Part shown: positions 54,160 to 62,973 of the stretch, piece after piece
Numbering within the stretch: the first letter of the stretch is position 1
How the letters are laid out: every line of letters begins with the position of its first letter
From: Bacteroides clarus YIT 12056
GTDB taxonomy: Bacteria; Bacteroidota; Bacteroidia; Bacteroidales; Bacteroidaceae
Direction: 5' to 3'
DNA length: 64,000 nucleotides
Assembly: GCF_900129655.1 (NCBI RefSeq)
Contig: NZ_FQWK01000006.1
Location: 310,001-374,000, forward strand
Notes under the pieces: generated by a model
Database searches by the model: none
The model's input: the letters and a program-made list of their open reading frames with translations, nothing else
What the model was told of the DNA's origin: nothing
Translations under genes and position numbers: made by a program

Positions 54160-56931
54160 TCAAAATAATTTCAGCCGATTGGCTTTTGCCTCTTCGAGAG
54201 AGACTGTTTCAAGCTGCTTCTCCTGATTTTTCTCGCGCAACCGCTGATATTCGTTAGAAAGCTTCTTAACCAACTCTTCCTTTTGAGTAGGATTCATCAA
54301 ACGGGCTGCTACCGTCGCATTCTGCGAAGCATCTTTCAGATGGATAACCGGAGCATGATAAACAGGAGCAATCTTTAATGCCGTGTGCAAAGGAGAGGTA
54401 GTGGCGCCACCTATCAACAACGGTATATCAAGTCCCGCCTTCTCCAGCTCAATGGCAACGTGCACCATTTCATCCAGCGAAGGAGTGATAAGACCGCTCA
54501 GTCCAATCATATTAACCTTTTCCTCTATGGCTCGCTGCACAATCGTTTCAGCAGGAACCATTACCCCCAGGTCGATTATCTCATATCCGTTACAAGCCAT
54601 TACCACGGAAACAATATTTTTTCCAATGTCGTGCACATCGCCTTTCACCGTAGCAAGCAGTACCCTACCGGCAGAGGCAGCTCCTTCCTGCTTCTCCGAT
54701 TCAATGACAGGCTGAAGAACGGCCACCGCTTTCTTCATGGTACGCGCCGTCTTAACCACTTGCGGAAGGAACATCTTACCTGCACCGAACAAATCGCCAA
54801 CATGGTTCATTCCGGCCATTAACGGACCTTCAATAATATCCACAGCTTTGGGATAGACTTTCAAGGCTTCGGCAAGGTCTTCTTCCAAATAGTCCCCTAT
54901 ACCTTTTGTCAAAGCGTACTTCAAACGCTCCTCTACGGTATCTTCACGCCAGGCAAGCTGAGAGTTGGGAGCTGGAAGCTGGGAACGACCGTCAGAAAGA
55001 GAGCTCTTGGCGGCTTCCGCCTCGGCTTTCAAGCGTTCGGCAGTCTCAATCAACCGTTCGGCGGCATCCGGGCGACGATTGAGGACGACATCTTCGATGC
55101 GTTCCAGTATATCAACGGGTATATCGGTGTAGAGTACGGAAGTGGCAGGGTTTACGATGCCCATATCCATTCCCTCGCGAATGGCATGATAAAGGAACAC
55201 CGCATGCATCGCTTCACGAATATAATTATTACCCCGAAATGAAAACGAAAGATTGCTAACTCCACCGCTGACATGAGCGCCCGACAGATTCTTCCGTATC
55301 CAACCGGTAGCGCGGATAAAATCGACCGCATAATTATTATGCTCGTCCATACCCGTAGCCACAGCAAGTACATTCGGGTCAAAAATTATATCCTGCGGAT
55401 TGAAACCGACCTTATCTACCAACAGACGATAAGCACGTTCGCACACTTCAATTCTGCGTTCATACGTATCCGCCTGCCCTTGTTCATCAAAAGCCATTAC
55501 GACCGCAGCAGCACCATACCGTTTTATAGTGCGGGCATGTTCAAGAAACTTCTCCTCGCCCTCTTTCAAGGATATGGAATTGACAATGGACTTTCCCTGC
55601 GCACATTTTAACCCTGCGACTATCACATCCCACTTGGAAGAGTCTATCATTACAGGAACACGGGCTATTTCCGGCTCGGAAGCTATCAGATTGAGGAAAG
55701 TGGTCATTTCCTTTTCCGCATCCAGCAAACCGTCGTCCATATTTATGTCGATAATCTGCGCTCCGTCTTCTACCTGCTGACGGGCGATACTCAGCGCTTC
55801 ATCATACTTCTTCTCATTGATTAAGCGCAGAAACTTGCGTGAGCCGGCAACGTTGCAACGCTCGCCCACGTTGATAAAGTTATTTTCGGGTTTTACCTCC
55901 AGCAACTCCAAACCGGAAAGCCAAAGATTATCGGGCACCGAAGCCGGTATATGCGGCACGGCTCCTGCTATCAAAGACGAGTATGCAGCTATATATTCAT
56001 CCGTTGTACCGCAACAACCGCCTATTATATTTACCAGCCCTTCGTGGACATACTCCCTAATCTCATCCGCCATTTCGGCCGGAGTTTGGTCGTACGTACC
56101 CAGGCTGTTAGGCAATCCCGCATTAGGATAGGCACTGATATAATAAGGGGCGCGAGCGGCTAATTGCTCCAAAAAGGGTTTCAATTGACGAGCCCCGAAA
56201 GAACAGTTAAGCCCGACAGAAAAAATATCCGCATGCTGCACCGAAGCCAGAAATGCTTCCAGCGTCTGTCCGGACAAAGTACGTCCGCCTATGTCGGAAA
56301 CCGTTACAGAAAGCATTAACGGCACCCGGACGCCGATAGCCTCCATCGCCTGCTCCGCAGCGTATATCGCAGCCTTGGCATTCAATGTATCGAATATGGT
56401 TTCAATCAGCAACGCATCTACACCGGCTTCGAGCATCGCCTCCATCTGTTCGCGATAAGCGGCAGCCAGTTCATCGTAGGTCAATGCACGAAAAGCAGGA
56501 TTGTTGACATCCGGGCTCATGGAGCAAGTTTTGTTGGTAGGCCCGATGGAGCCTGCCACAAATCGCGGTTTATCGGGAGTTAAAGCCGTAAACTCATCGG
56601 CAACTTCACGCGCCAGTCTCACGGCAGCAAGATTTATCTCACGCACATATTCCTGTACGTGATAATCGGCCATGCTGACACTTGTAGAACTAAACGTATT
56701 GGTTTCGATAATGTCTGCACCCGCTACAAGATATTTACGGTGAATATCCTGTATTACATCCGGACGTGTCAAGCAAAGTATATCATTATTGCCTTTCAAC
56801 TGTCCGGGAATCTGCACAAAACGTTCTCCGCGGAAATCTTCCTCCGTCAAGTTGTATTGTTGTATCATGGTGCCCATAGCACCATCCAAAACAAGGATGC
56901 GCTCACGCACCAGCGTTTCAATAGAAGCCAT
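54160..56931 (-). CDS. metH: Cobalamin-dependent methionine synthase lacking the activation domain
   Basis: Transfers a methyl group from methyltetrahydrofolate to homocysteine through B12. Domains in order: homocysteine-binding (about 1-320; zinc cysteines in [10 protein letters not shown] and GGCCGTTDE), pterin-binding (about 340-600, [14 protein letters not shown]), B12 cap, and B12 domain (about 740-890; [10 protein letters not shown] with the axial histidine near 765). The protein stops at 923 residues, about 300 short of the E. coli enzyme, so the AdoMet-binding reactivation domain is missing. A Ser/Gln/Pro-rich linker near 650-665 looks like an inserted repeat. Start is 2 nt after smpB. 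Confidence 0.93.
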   Translation of the reverse strand: MASIETLVRERILVLDGAMGTMIQQYNLTEEDFRGERFVQIPGQLKGNNDILCLTRPDVIQDIHRKYLVAGADIIETNTFSSTSVSMADYHVQEYVREINLAAVRLAREVADEFTALTPDKPRFVAGSIGPTNKTCSMSPDVNNPAFRALTYDELAAAYREQMEAMLEAGVDALLIETIFDTLNAKAAIYAAEQAMEAIGVRVPLMLSVTVSDIGGRTLSGQTLEAFLASVQHADIFSVGLNCSFGARQLKPFLEQLAARAPYYISAYPNAGLPNSLGTYDQTPAEMADEIREYVHEGLVNIIGGCCGTTDEYIAAYSSLIAGAVPHIPASVPDNLWLSGLELLEVKPENNFINVGERCNVAGSRKFLRLINEKKYDEALSIARQQVEDGAQIIDINMDDGLLDAEKEMTTFLNLIASEPEIARVPVMIDSSKWDVIVAGLKCAQGKSIVNSISLKEGEEKFLEHARTIKRYGAAAVVMAFDEQGQADTYERRIEVCERAYRLLVDKVGFNPQDIIFDPNVLAVATGMDEHNNYAVDFIRATGWIRKNLSGAHVSGGVSNLSFSFRGNNYIREAMHAVFLYHAIREGMDMGIVNPATSVLYTDIPVDILERIEDVVLNRRPDAAERLIETAERLKAEAEAAKSSLSDGRSQLPAPNSQLAWREDTVEERLKYALTKGIGDYLEEDLAEALKVYPKAVDIIEGPLMAGMNHVGDLFGAGKMFLPQVVKTARTMKKAVAVLQPVIESEKQEGAASAGRVLLATVKGDVHDIGKNIVSVVMACNGYEIIDLGVMVPAETIVQRAIEEKVNMIGLSGLITPSLDEMVHVAIELEKAGLDIPLLIGGATTSPLHTALKIAPVYHAPVIHLKDASQNATVAARLMNPTQKEELVKKLSNEYQRLREKNQEKQLETVSLEEAKANRLKLF

Positions 56932-56933
56932 AA

Positions 56934-57386
56934 TTATCTCTTGAACATACGCGCCATATCGCGTTTATCATCTTTTTCCTTCAAAGCCTCGCGCTTGTCA
57001 TATTGTTTCTTACCCTTTGCAAGAGCAACTACTACCTTTGCCAATCCTTTTTCATTGATGAACATACGGACGGGTATCATGGTAAAACCGGGGTCCTTCG
57101 AACCGCGCTGCAACTTATCCAGTTCTTTCTTTGTCAACAGCAGTTTGCGCTCCCTGCGTGCATTATGGTTATTGTACGAACCATAAAAATATTCGGCGAT
57201 ATGCATATTCTTCACCCATAGTTCACCATTGGCAAAGTAGCAGAACGTATCCACCAGGCTCGCCTTTCCCAAACGGATAGATTTAATCTCCGTACCGGTG
57301 AGCACAATGCCCGCAGTATAGGTATCTACCAACTCGTAATCGAATGTAGCACGTTTATTCTTAATATTTACAGGAGCTTGTTTCAT
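56934..57386 (-). CDS. smpB: SsrA-binding protein SmpB
   Basis: tmRNA partner for rescue of stalled ribosomes, 150 residues. The beta-barrel blocks [34 protein letters not shown] and the C-terminal basic tail [27 protein letters not shown] are unmistakable. No tmRNA gene was recognised in the window. It is 8 nt after the Yip1 gene and 2 nt before metH. Confidence 0.96.
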   Translation of the reverse strand: MKQAPVNIKNKRATFDYELVDTYTAGIVLTGTEIKSIRLGKASLVDTFCYFANGELWVKNMHIAEYFYGSYNNHNARRERKLLLTKKELDKLQRGSKDPGFTMIPVRMFINEKGLAKVVVALAKGKKQYDKREALKEKDDKRDMARMFKR

Positions 57387-57394
57387 AAAATCAA

Positions 57395-57970
57395 TCAGTT
57401 CAGCACTACCGTCAGTTTATTGAATACGAATTCTATCACTGCCGGACAAGCTATTAACAAAATGGAAGAAAGAATGGTGAACCTCAAACGGTCTTTTTCC
57501 GCTATTTTCATCAGAATAGCGCTTCCTTCCCACACCACATATACAATATAAAACTGAAGCAACAGGGCTATGATACTGAAATCGGGCAATATGCCGATTA
57601 TGATTTTCAGCAGAAAAGGCACTACCAGCGCATAGCCGGCAAACTGTTGCACCAAAGGGATATCATTGCCCATGGCAAACATACGGACACGCAACCCATT
57701 GATGAGATAGGCCGCCAAGAAATATCCTCCGAACAAGGATACCGCCACCGCGCAACATTGCGTCATGGCATATTGAAAACTTTGCGGCCCGCCCCACCCC
57801 TTAGCTACCAAAGAGCCGATAAAGACGGATAATCCGCATAAACCAATCATAGGATAGACAAAAGCCGTAAACACTTTTCGCCTATCCTCTTCCAAACGAA
57901 TTTCCTCCCAGGCACGTGCCGGAGAGGAAATCAGTTGCATTGCTATATGAAATAGTTCTTTGTAATTCAA
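57395..57970 (-). CDS. Yip1-family membrane protein
   Basis: Integral membrane protein of 191 residues with five predicted helices, matching the Yip1 domain ([53 protein letters not shown]). Function in bacteria is unknown. It abuts the NigD-like gene with no gap and is 8 nt before smpB, so all four genes down to metH look like one transcript. Confidence 0.8.
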   Translation of the reverse strand: MNYKELFHIAMQLISSPARAWEEIRLEEDRRKVFTAFVYPMIGLCGLSVFIGSLVAKGWGGPQSFQYAMTQCCAVAVSLFGGYFLAAYLINGLRVRMFAMGNDIPLVQQFAGYALVVPFLLKIIIGILPDFSIIALLLQFYIVYVVWEGSAILMKIAEKDRLRFTILSSILLIACPAVIEFVFNKLTVVLN

Positions 57971-58792
57971 TTAGTTACTTTTAGATTGTGTACTCCAATT
58001 CAACGAAATAGAATAATCCGTATAATTTTCCGGTAAAGTGGCACCGTCTACATCCGTTTTTGCCTTAACAATTATTGTTGTAGGATAACTACCGTTTTTA
58101 TCTTTAAAGTCGTCCATGATATTTTTTATATTATAAGCTTTATTTCTAACGGCAAAAACATCTGTTTTCGTATCGGTACCCTTATCGTGTCTCAGATAAA
58201 AGACGAGTTCCGTACCGCTTTCCGCTTCATCGCTATCGATATATACCAAACTCAAAGTATGCTGTTTCAGCATTTCTTCTTTGTTCTCCATTTTCCAGGA
58301 AACCGGTAAAACCAGCATCTCCGTACCGTACATCCATGGCTTATAAGTCTGCCCATAGTTATCTGTCGGTTCTAAAGTAACAATAGGAGCATTTTCAGGC
58401 ACCATTGTCTCCATATCTTCTATGGAAGCCGCTTCCTTCGTTTGATAAGAATCCACAGCAGCCGCACTGACTAACTTTATACGAAAAGTTTTCGGAGTAG
58501 TATTGGCGTCCGCTTTAGTAGTAGGGGTATCTTCTACATATTTAAAGGCAATATAAGCTAAATCCGCTTCCGACATCTTAAATCCCTGCGCCTCCATTTC
58601 TACCACGGAAGATGATGTAGGATAATATGTATTCCCGTTAGGATCAATAAAATAGGTTCCCATTACGGTGCGTACATATCCTATTCCGTCATACATGCTT
58701 TCGCCCGCATCATCACTAAGGCACGAAGTCAGAGAAACACCCATTAATAAGGTAAAGGCAACCATTAAGAATTTCAATTGTTTCATAAACAT
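57971..58792 (-). CDS. NigD-like lipoprotein
   Basis: Bacteroidales lipoprotein of 273 residues with a lipobox (LTSC at about 21-24) and NigD-type N-terminal (YDGIGYVRTVMGTYFIDPNGNTYYP) and C-terminal domains. Function is unknown; named from a gene of an operon linked to bacteriocin or envelope functions. The start may be the Met two codons further in (58786). A -7 box CAAAGATA on the plus strand (58809-58816) precedes it. First gene of the NigD-Yip1-smpB-metH unit. Confidence 0.75.
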   Translation of the reverse strand: MFMKQLKFLMVAFTLLMGVSLTSCLSDDAGESMYDGIGYVRTVMGTYFIDPNGNTYYPTSSSVVEMEAQGFKMSEADLAYIAFKYVEDTPTTKADANTTPKTFRIKLVSAAAVDSYQTKEAASIEDMETMVPENAPIVTLEPTDNYGQTYKPWMYGTEMLVLPVSWKMENKEEMLKQHTLSLVYIDSDEAESGTELVFYLRHDKGTDTKTDVFAVRNKAYNIKNIMDDFKDKNGSYPTTIIVKAKTDVDGATLPENYTDYSISLNWSTQSKSN

Positions 58793-58869
58793 TATTTTTT
58801 AGAGTTTGCAAAGATATAAAATTCAATTCACATAATGTAAATGCAGCAACTTAAAAAATACTGCAACCG

Positions 58870-59370
58870 TTACTTTATTATTTTCGCAAATAAATCCAAA
58901 TGTTCATCTACATAACTGGCAACCAATGCCGTATATTCCTCTTCTTTTTCCAGAAACTCATCTTCCAGTTCATCAAAAGCCTCATACTGTTCGTACATAG
59001 CCATAAATTCGTCGTCGGTACGCTCACGTTCCAAATCTTCACGATGGGCATCATATATCTTCTTGGCGGCATACACCAGCTTACTTAAATCGCCCACCCC
59101 CCACAAACGCATAACTTTGGCAAACGGATTAGCGAAAATATAGCCGCCGTACCCGTTTTGTATCAACTGGCAGAAGCCTCCTTCCATGAGTTCGTCACGG
59201 AATATCTGATACGCCAGCAACGAATGCTGCTCTCCCGTAAGCAGAGGCATCGTTTCAGCGGTCAGCCCGCCGCCTATTACTTCCTTATATGTATCTGTAA
59301 ATACTTGGATGAAAGCATCCATTCCTTCGCCCGCAGCCTGTTGCAGAGCGGTATCAGTAACTTCTACCAT
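58870..59370 (-). CDS. DMP19/DUF4375-like acidic protein
   Basis: Cytoplasmic protein of 166 residues, strongly acidic (many Glu/Asp in the C-terminal third). The segment LLAYQIFRDELMEGGFCQLIQNGYGGYIFANPFAKVM matches the DUF4375 core of the DMP19 family, whose Neisseria member mimics DNA. Whether this one mimics DNA is unknown. It stands alone, with a -7 box at 59395-59402 on the minus strand. Confidence 0.7.
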   Translation of the reverse strand: MVEVTDTALQQAAGEGMDAFIQVFTDTYKEVIGGGLTAETMPLLTGEQHSLLAYQIFRDELMEGGFCQLIQNGYGGYIFANPFAKVMRLWGVGDLSKLVYAAKKIYDAHREDLERERTDDEFMAMYEQYEAFDELEDEFLEKEEEYTALVASYVDEHLDLFAKIIK

Positions 59371-59511
59371 AATAATATGTATTGGATTAGGCTACAAAGT
59401 TAATACAAAAACTGCAAAGTCCACTTTACATTCCACAGAGTTACAACTTATTATTACCTATTTTTAATAAAAAAGTCAAATTGAACGGTTGGCAGAAACC
59501 AAGAAAACGAC

Positions 59512-59519
59512 TACCTTTG
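59512..59519 (+). promoter_or_regulatory. Promoter -7 box of the NifU-like/GGGtGRT operon
   Basis: TACCTTTG, 62 nt before the first ATG. Confidence 0.5.
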
Positions 59520-59581
59520 TGACCGTTTAATAAAACATAGAACTACGTTTTTTTTAATTATAACTTAAAAAAGAGCTAATT

Positions 59582-60283
59582 ATGACTTATTCACACGAAG
59601 TGGAACACATGTGTGTTGTAAAGAAAGGTCCTAACCACGGACCGGCTCCCATACCCGAAGAAGGCAAATGGGTAAAATCAAAAGAAATAGTTGATATTTC
59701 AGGTCTGACACATGGTGTAGGTTGGTGTGCTCCTCAGCAAGGCGCTTGTAAACTGACATTGAACGTAAAAGAGGGTATCATCCAGGAAGCATTGGTTGAA
59801 ACAATCGGTTGCTCCGGTATGACTCACTCAGCAGCCATGGCAGCTGAAATCCTTCCGGGCAAGACAGTACTCGAAGCATTGAATACCGACCTCGTTTGCG
59901 ACGCTATCAATACAGCAATGCGCGAACTCTTCCTGCAAATCGTTTACGGACGTACTCAGTCTGCTTTCTCTGAAGGCGGTTTGATTATCGGTGCCGGTTT
60001 GGAAGACTTAGGTAAAGGTTTGCGTAGCCAGGTAGGTACTTTGTACGGTACTTTGGCAAAGGGTCCCCGTTACCTGGAAATGGCAGAAGGTTATATCAAG
60101 ACTATCGCTCTTGACAAAAACGACGAAATCTGCGGATACGAATTCGTTCACATGGGTAAATTCATGGATGAAATCAAGAAAGGTACCGATGCCAACGAAG
60201 CATTGAAGAAAGTTACCGGTACTTACGGACGCTTCACTGCCGAACAGGGAGCTGTTAAACACATTGATCCACGTCACGAATAA
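59582..60283 (+). CDS. NifU-like iron-sulfur scaffold-type protein paired with GGGtGRT protein
   Basis: A 233-residue protein related to the NifU/IscU scaffold fold. Three Cys clusters are seen: GWCAPQQGACK, ETIGCSGMTHSAAMAAE and DLVCDAINTAMREL, in the positions of the scaffold cysteines. The N-terminal 40 and C-terminal 70 residues are extra relative to IscU. It is 20 nt upstream of the GGGtGRT gene. Scaffold function is inferred from the fold and is not established for this branch. Confidence 0.78.
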   Translation: MTYSHEVEHMCVVKKGPNHGPAPIPEEGKWVKSKEIVDISGLTHGVGWCAPQQGACKLTLNVKEGIIQEALVETIGCSGMTHSAAMAAEILPGKTVLEALNTDLVCDAINTAMRELFLQIVYGRTQSAFSEGGLIIGAGLEDLGKGLRSQVGTLYGTLAKGPRYLEMAEGYIKTIALDKNDEICGYEFVHMGKFMDEIKKGTDANEALKKVTGTYGRFTAEQGAVKHIDPRHE

Positions 60284-60302
60284 TATAAGGAGGAAAGAAA
60301 CT

Positions 60303-61313
60303 ATGATTAGAGAAGTAAAATTTGAAAGTCAAGACCGTCGTATCAAAGGTATCATCGAAGCCTTGAACGCTAACGGCATCAAAGACATCGAGGAAGCCAA
60401 CGCCATCTGCGAAGCTGCCGGACTCGATCCTTATAAGACGTGTGAAGAAACTCAGCCCATCTGTTTCGAGAATGCGAAATGGGCTTATGTCGTAGGTTGC
60501 GCCATCGCCATCAAGAAGGGCTGCAAGAATGCTGCCGATGCTGCCGAAGCCATCGGTATCGGTTTGCAGGCATTCTGTATTCCGGGCTCTGTGGCTGACG
60601 ACCGTAAAGTAGGTATCGGTCACGGTAACCTGGCCGCCATGTTGCTCCGCGAAGAAACCAAGTGCTTCGCTTTCCTGGCCGGTCACGAATCATTCGCTGC
60701 CGCAGAAGGCGCAATCAAAATCGCCGCTAAGGCCGACAAGGTACGTAAAGAGCCTCTGCGTTGTATCCTGAACGGTTTGGGTAAGGATGCCGCACAAATC
60801 ATCTCCCGTATCAACGGTTTTACTTATGTTCAAACTCAATTCGACTACTATACGGGTGAACTGAAAGTAGTTCGTGAAATCGCATACAGCGACGGTCCCC
60901 GTGCCAAAGTAAAATGCTATGGCGCCGACGACGTTCGCGAAGGTGTAGCCATCATGTGGAAAGAAGGCGTAGATGTATCCATCACAGGTAACTCTACCAA
61001 CCCGACCCGTTTCCAACATCCTGTTGCAGGTACTTACAAGAAAGAACGCGTTCTTGCCGGTAAGCCTTACTTCTCAGTAGCATCAGGCGGTGGTACAGGT
61101 CGTACGCTTCACCCGGACAACATGGCTGCCGGTCCTGCTTCTTACGGTATGACCGACACGATGGGCCGTATGCACTCAGACGCTCAGTTCGCCGGTTCTT
61201 CATCCGTTCCCGCTCACGTGGAAATGATGGGCTTCCTCGGTATCGGTAACAATCCGATGGTAGGATGTACGGTAGCTTGCGCGGTTGACGTGGCTCAGGC
61301 ACTCAGCAAGTAA
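60303..61313 (+). CDS. GGGtGRT protein (conserved, function unknown)
   Basis: A 336-residue protein named for its GGGTGRT motif (SVASGGGTGRTLHPDNMAA). It has many conserved cysteines, including CEETQPICFENAKWAYVVGCAIAIKKGC and the C-terminal VGCTVACAVDVAQAL. Start at 60303 is fixed by a rare strong Shine-Dalgarno AAGGAGG at 60287-60293; the upstream ATG at 60264 lies inside the first gene. Genes of this kind are found next to the NifU-like partner, as here. No enzyme activity can be assigned. Confidence 0.82.
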   Translation: MIREVKFESQDRRIKGIIEALNANGIKDIEEANAICEAAGLDPYKTCEETQPICFENAKWAYVVGCAIAIKKGCKNAADAAEAIGIGLQAFCIPGSVADDRKVGIGHGNLAAMLLREETKCFAFLAGHESFAAAEGAIKIAAKADKVRKEPLRCILNGLGKDAAQIISRINGFTYVQTQFDYYTGELKVVREIAYSDGPRAKVKCYGADDVREGVAIMWKEGVDVSITGNSTNPTRFQHPVAGTYKKERVLAGKPYFSVASGGGTGRTLHPDNMAAGPASYGMTDTMGRMHSDAQFAGSSSVPAHVEMMGFLGIGNNPMVGCTVACAVDVAQALSK

Positions 61314-61336
61314 TTTAATTACATAACGCATTATTT

Positions 61337-61370
61337 AAGTCCCTATAACTTTACGGTTATGGGGACTTTT
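61337..61370 (+). terminator. Terminator of the GGGtGRT operon
   Basis: AAGTCCCTATAAC (61337-61349) pairs with GTTATGGGGACTT (61356-61368) with one G-U, followed by TTTTGTTT. Confidence 0.8.
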
Positions 61371-61387
61371 GTTTCATACCCCTGCCC

Positions 61388-61575
61388 ATCTTATGGAACA
61401 AAGTGTTTTTTATGCATTTGAACACTTTGTTTCAAGGCATGAAAACAAAAAGTTCCGCATAGCGAAACAAAGTGTTCGCCAGTGAAGAACAATATGTTTC
61501 AACGGTTGAAACGAATAGTTTTCATACGGTGGAACAGACAGTTTCACTTGATGGTACTTTAAGTTCCACCCTGGG
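61388..61575. repeat. Degenerate 21-23 bp array of GAAAC-N5-GTTTC palindromes
   Basis: About eight units, each a hyphenated palindrome such as GAAACAAAGTGTTC, GAACAATATGTTTC and GAAACGAATAGTTTTC, spaced 21-23 nt apart. They fill the gap before the MFS gene. Not CRISPR, since there are no constant repeats with unrelated spacers. Confidence 0.75.
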
Positions 61576-61644
61576 AACTTCCCTAAAAACCCGCTCTCCA
61601 AATCATGAAAGGCAGAATGATATTCAAATTCTCCCGCTTTTTCC

Positions 61645-61652
61645 TATCTTTG
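61645..61652 (+). promoter_or_regulatory. Promoter -7 box directly before the MFS start codon
   Basis: TATCTTTG ends 4 nt before the ATG at 61657, so the transcript would be leaderless or nearly so. Confidence 0.5.
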
Positions 61653-61656
61653 CTGC

Positions 61657-62835
61657 ATGAAAACAGAATTAAAAGAAAACGGTGGATTACCGGCACGTAT
61701 ACTTTGGACGCTTGCTATCGTAGCAGGTATCTCAGTAGCCAATTTGTACTACAACCAGCCCTTGCTGAACGTAATACGTCACGAGTTGGGCGTATCAGAA
61801 TTCAAGACCAACCTCATTGCCATGATAACGCAAATAGGTTATGCCCTCGGCTTGCTGTTCATTGTACCGTTAGGCGACCTGTACCACCGGAAGAAGATTA
61901 TTCTGACGAACTTCACTCTACTGATATTTTCACTCATCGCCATAGCCGCCGCGCCCAACATATACGTTATATGGGGAGCATCGTTCGTTACCGGCGTCTG
62001 CTCCATGATACCGCAAATCTTCGTACCGATAGCCTCGCAATTCTCCCGTCCGGAGAATAAAGGGCGTAACGTAGGCGTTGTCATATCCGGTCTGCTCACC
62101 GGCATACTCGCCTCACGCGTTATCAGCGGCTTTGTCGGCGAAGTATTGGGATGGCGCGAAATGTATTTCATCGCAGCAGGCATGATGCTGTTATGTGCCA
62201 TTGCCGTACTGAAAGTGCTGCCGGATATACGGCCTACATTTCAGGGAAAGTACAGCGACCTGATGAAATCCTTGTTTTCCCTTATCAAAGATTATCCGGC
62301 CTTACGCATCTACTCCATACGCGCAGGCGTTGCATTCGGCTCTTTCCTCGCAATGTGGTCGTGCCTCGCTTTCAAAATGGGAGAAGCCCCCTTTTATGCC
62401 AACAGTGATGTTATCGGAATTTTGGGACTGTGCGGAATAGCCGGTGCATTAACCGCATCCTTCGTAGGAAAATATGTGAAGAAGGTCGGAATACGTAACT
62501 TCAACTTCATAGGCTGCGGGCTAATCCTGCTGGCATGGGCTTCACTCTATTTCTGCGGCAGCACCTACGCAGGTATCATCGCGGGCGTTGTACTGATTGA
62601 CATCGGCATGCAGTGTATCCAGCTCAGTAATCAAACCAGCATATTCGATATTTGCCCTTCAGCGTCCAACCGGGTAAACACAATTTTCATGACGACCTAC
62701 TTCATAGGCGGTTCATTGGGGACTTTCCTCGCCGGCAGTTGTTGGCAAGCGTGGGGCTGGGCCGGTGTAGCCGGTATAGGAACTGCCTTAACCATGCTGT
62801 CTCTCCTGATTACTATTTACAACAAAGAGAAATAA
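61657..62835 (+). CDS. MFS-family transporter
   Basis: Inner-membrane transporter of 392 residues with twelve predicted helices. The loop 2-3 motif is GLLFIVPLGDLYHRKKII, and the opening VAGISVANLYYNQPLLNVI is typical of drug-exporter-like MFS proteins (YbcL/YfcJ-type). Substrate unknown. It is a single gene between the GGGtGRT operon and a lipoprotein gene. Confidence 0.88.
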   Translation: MKTELKENGGLPARILWTLAIVAGISVANLYYNQPLLNVIRHELGVSEFKTNLIAMITQIGYALGLLFIVPLGDLYHRKKIILTNFTLLIFSLIAIAAAPNIYVIWGASFVTGVCSMIPQIFVPIASQFSRPENKGRNVGVVISGLLTGILASRVISGFVGEVLGWREMYFIAAGMMLLCAIAVLKVLPDIRPTFQGKYSDLMKSLFSLIKDYPALRIYSIRAGVAFGSFLAMWSCLAFKMGEAPFYANSDVIGILGLCGIAGALTASFVGKYVKKVGIRNFNFIGCGLILLAWASLYFCGSTYAGIIAGVVLIDIGMQCIQLSNQTSIFDICPSASNRVNTIFMTTYFIGGSLGTFLAGSCWQAWGWAGVAGIGTALTMLSLLITIYNKEK

Positions 62836-62925
62836 AACAAGTATTACTACTTCATAAACTTGTATATATCATCCATTAATTTGCAAATAACTTGAAAAAT
62901 AGTTGTATATTCTGTTTTCATATCG

Positions 62926-62933
62926 TATTTTTG
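62926..62933 (+). promoter_or_regulatory. Promoter -7 box of the DUF4114/LruC-type lipoprotein gene
   Basis: TATTTTTG, with GTTG 20 nt upstream, 41 nt before the ATG at 62974. Confidence 0.5.
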
Positions 62934-62973
62934 CGGTGTATTAGACATATAACCCCAAAAAGAACTCTGCAAT

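Noticed and set aside
61388..61575. Possible CRISPR array
   Set aside because: Units are degenerate, with no constant repeat and unique spacer pattern, and no cas genes are present.
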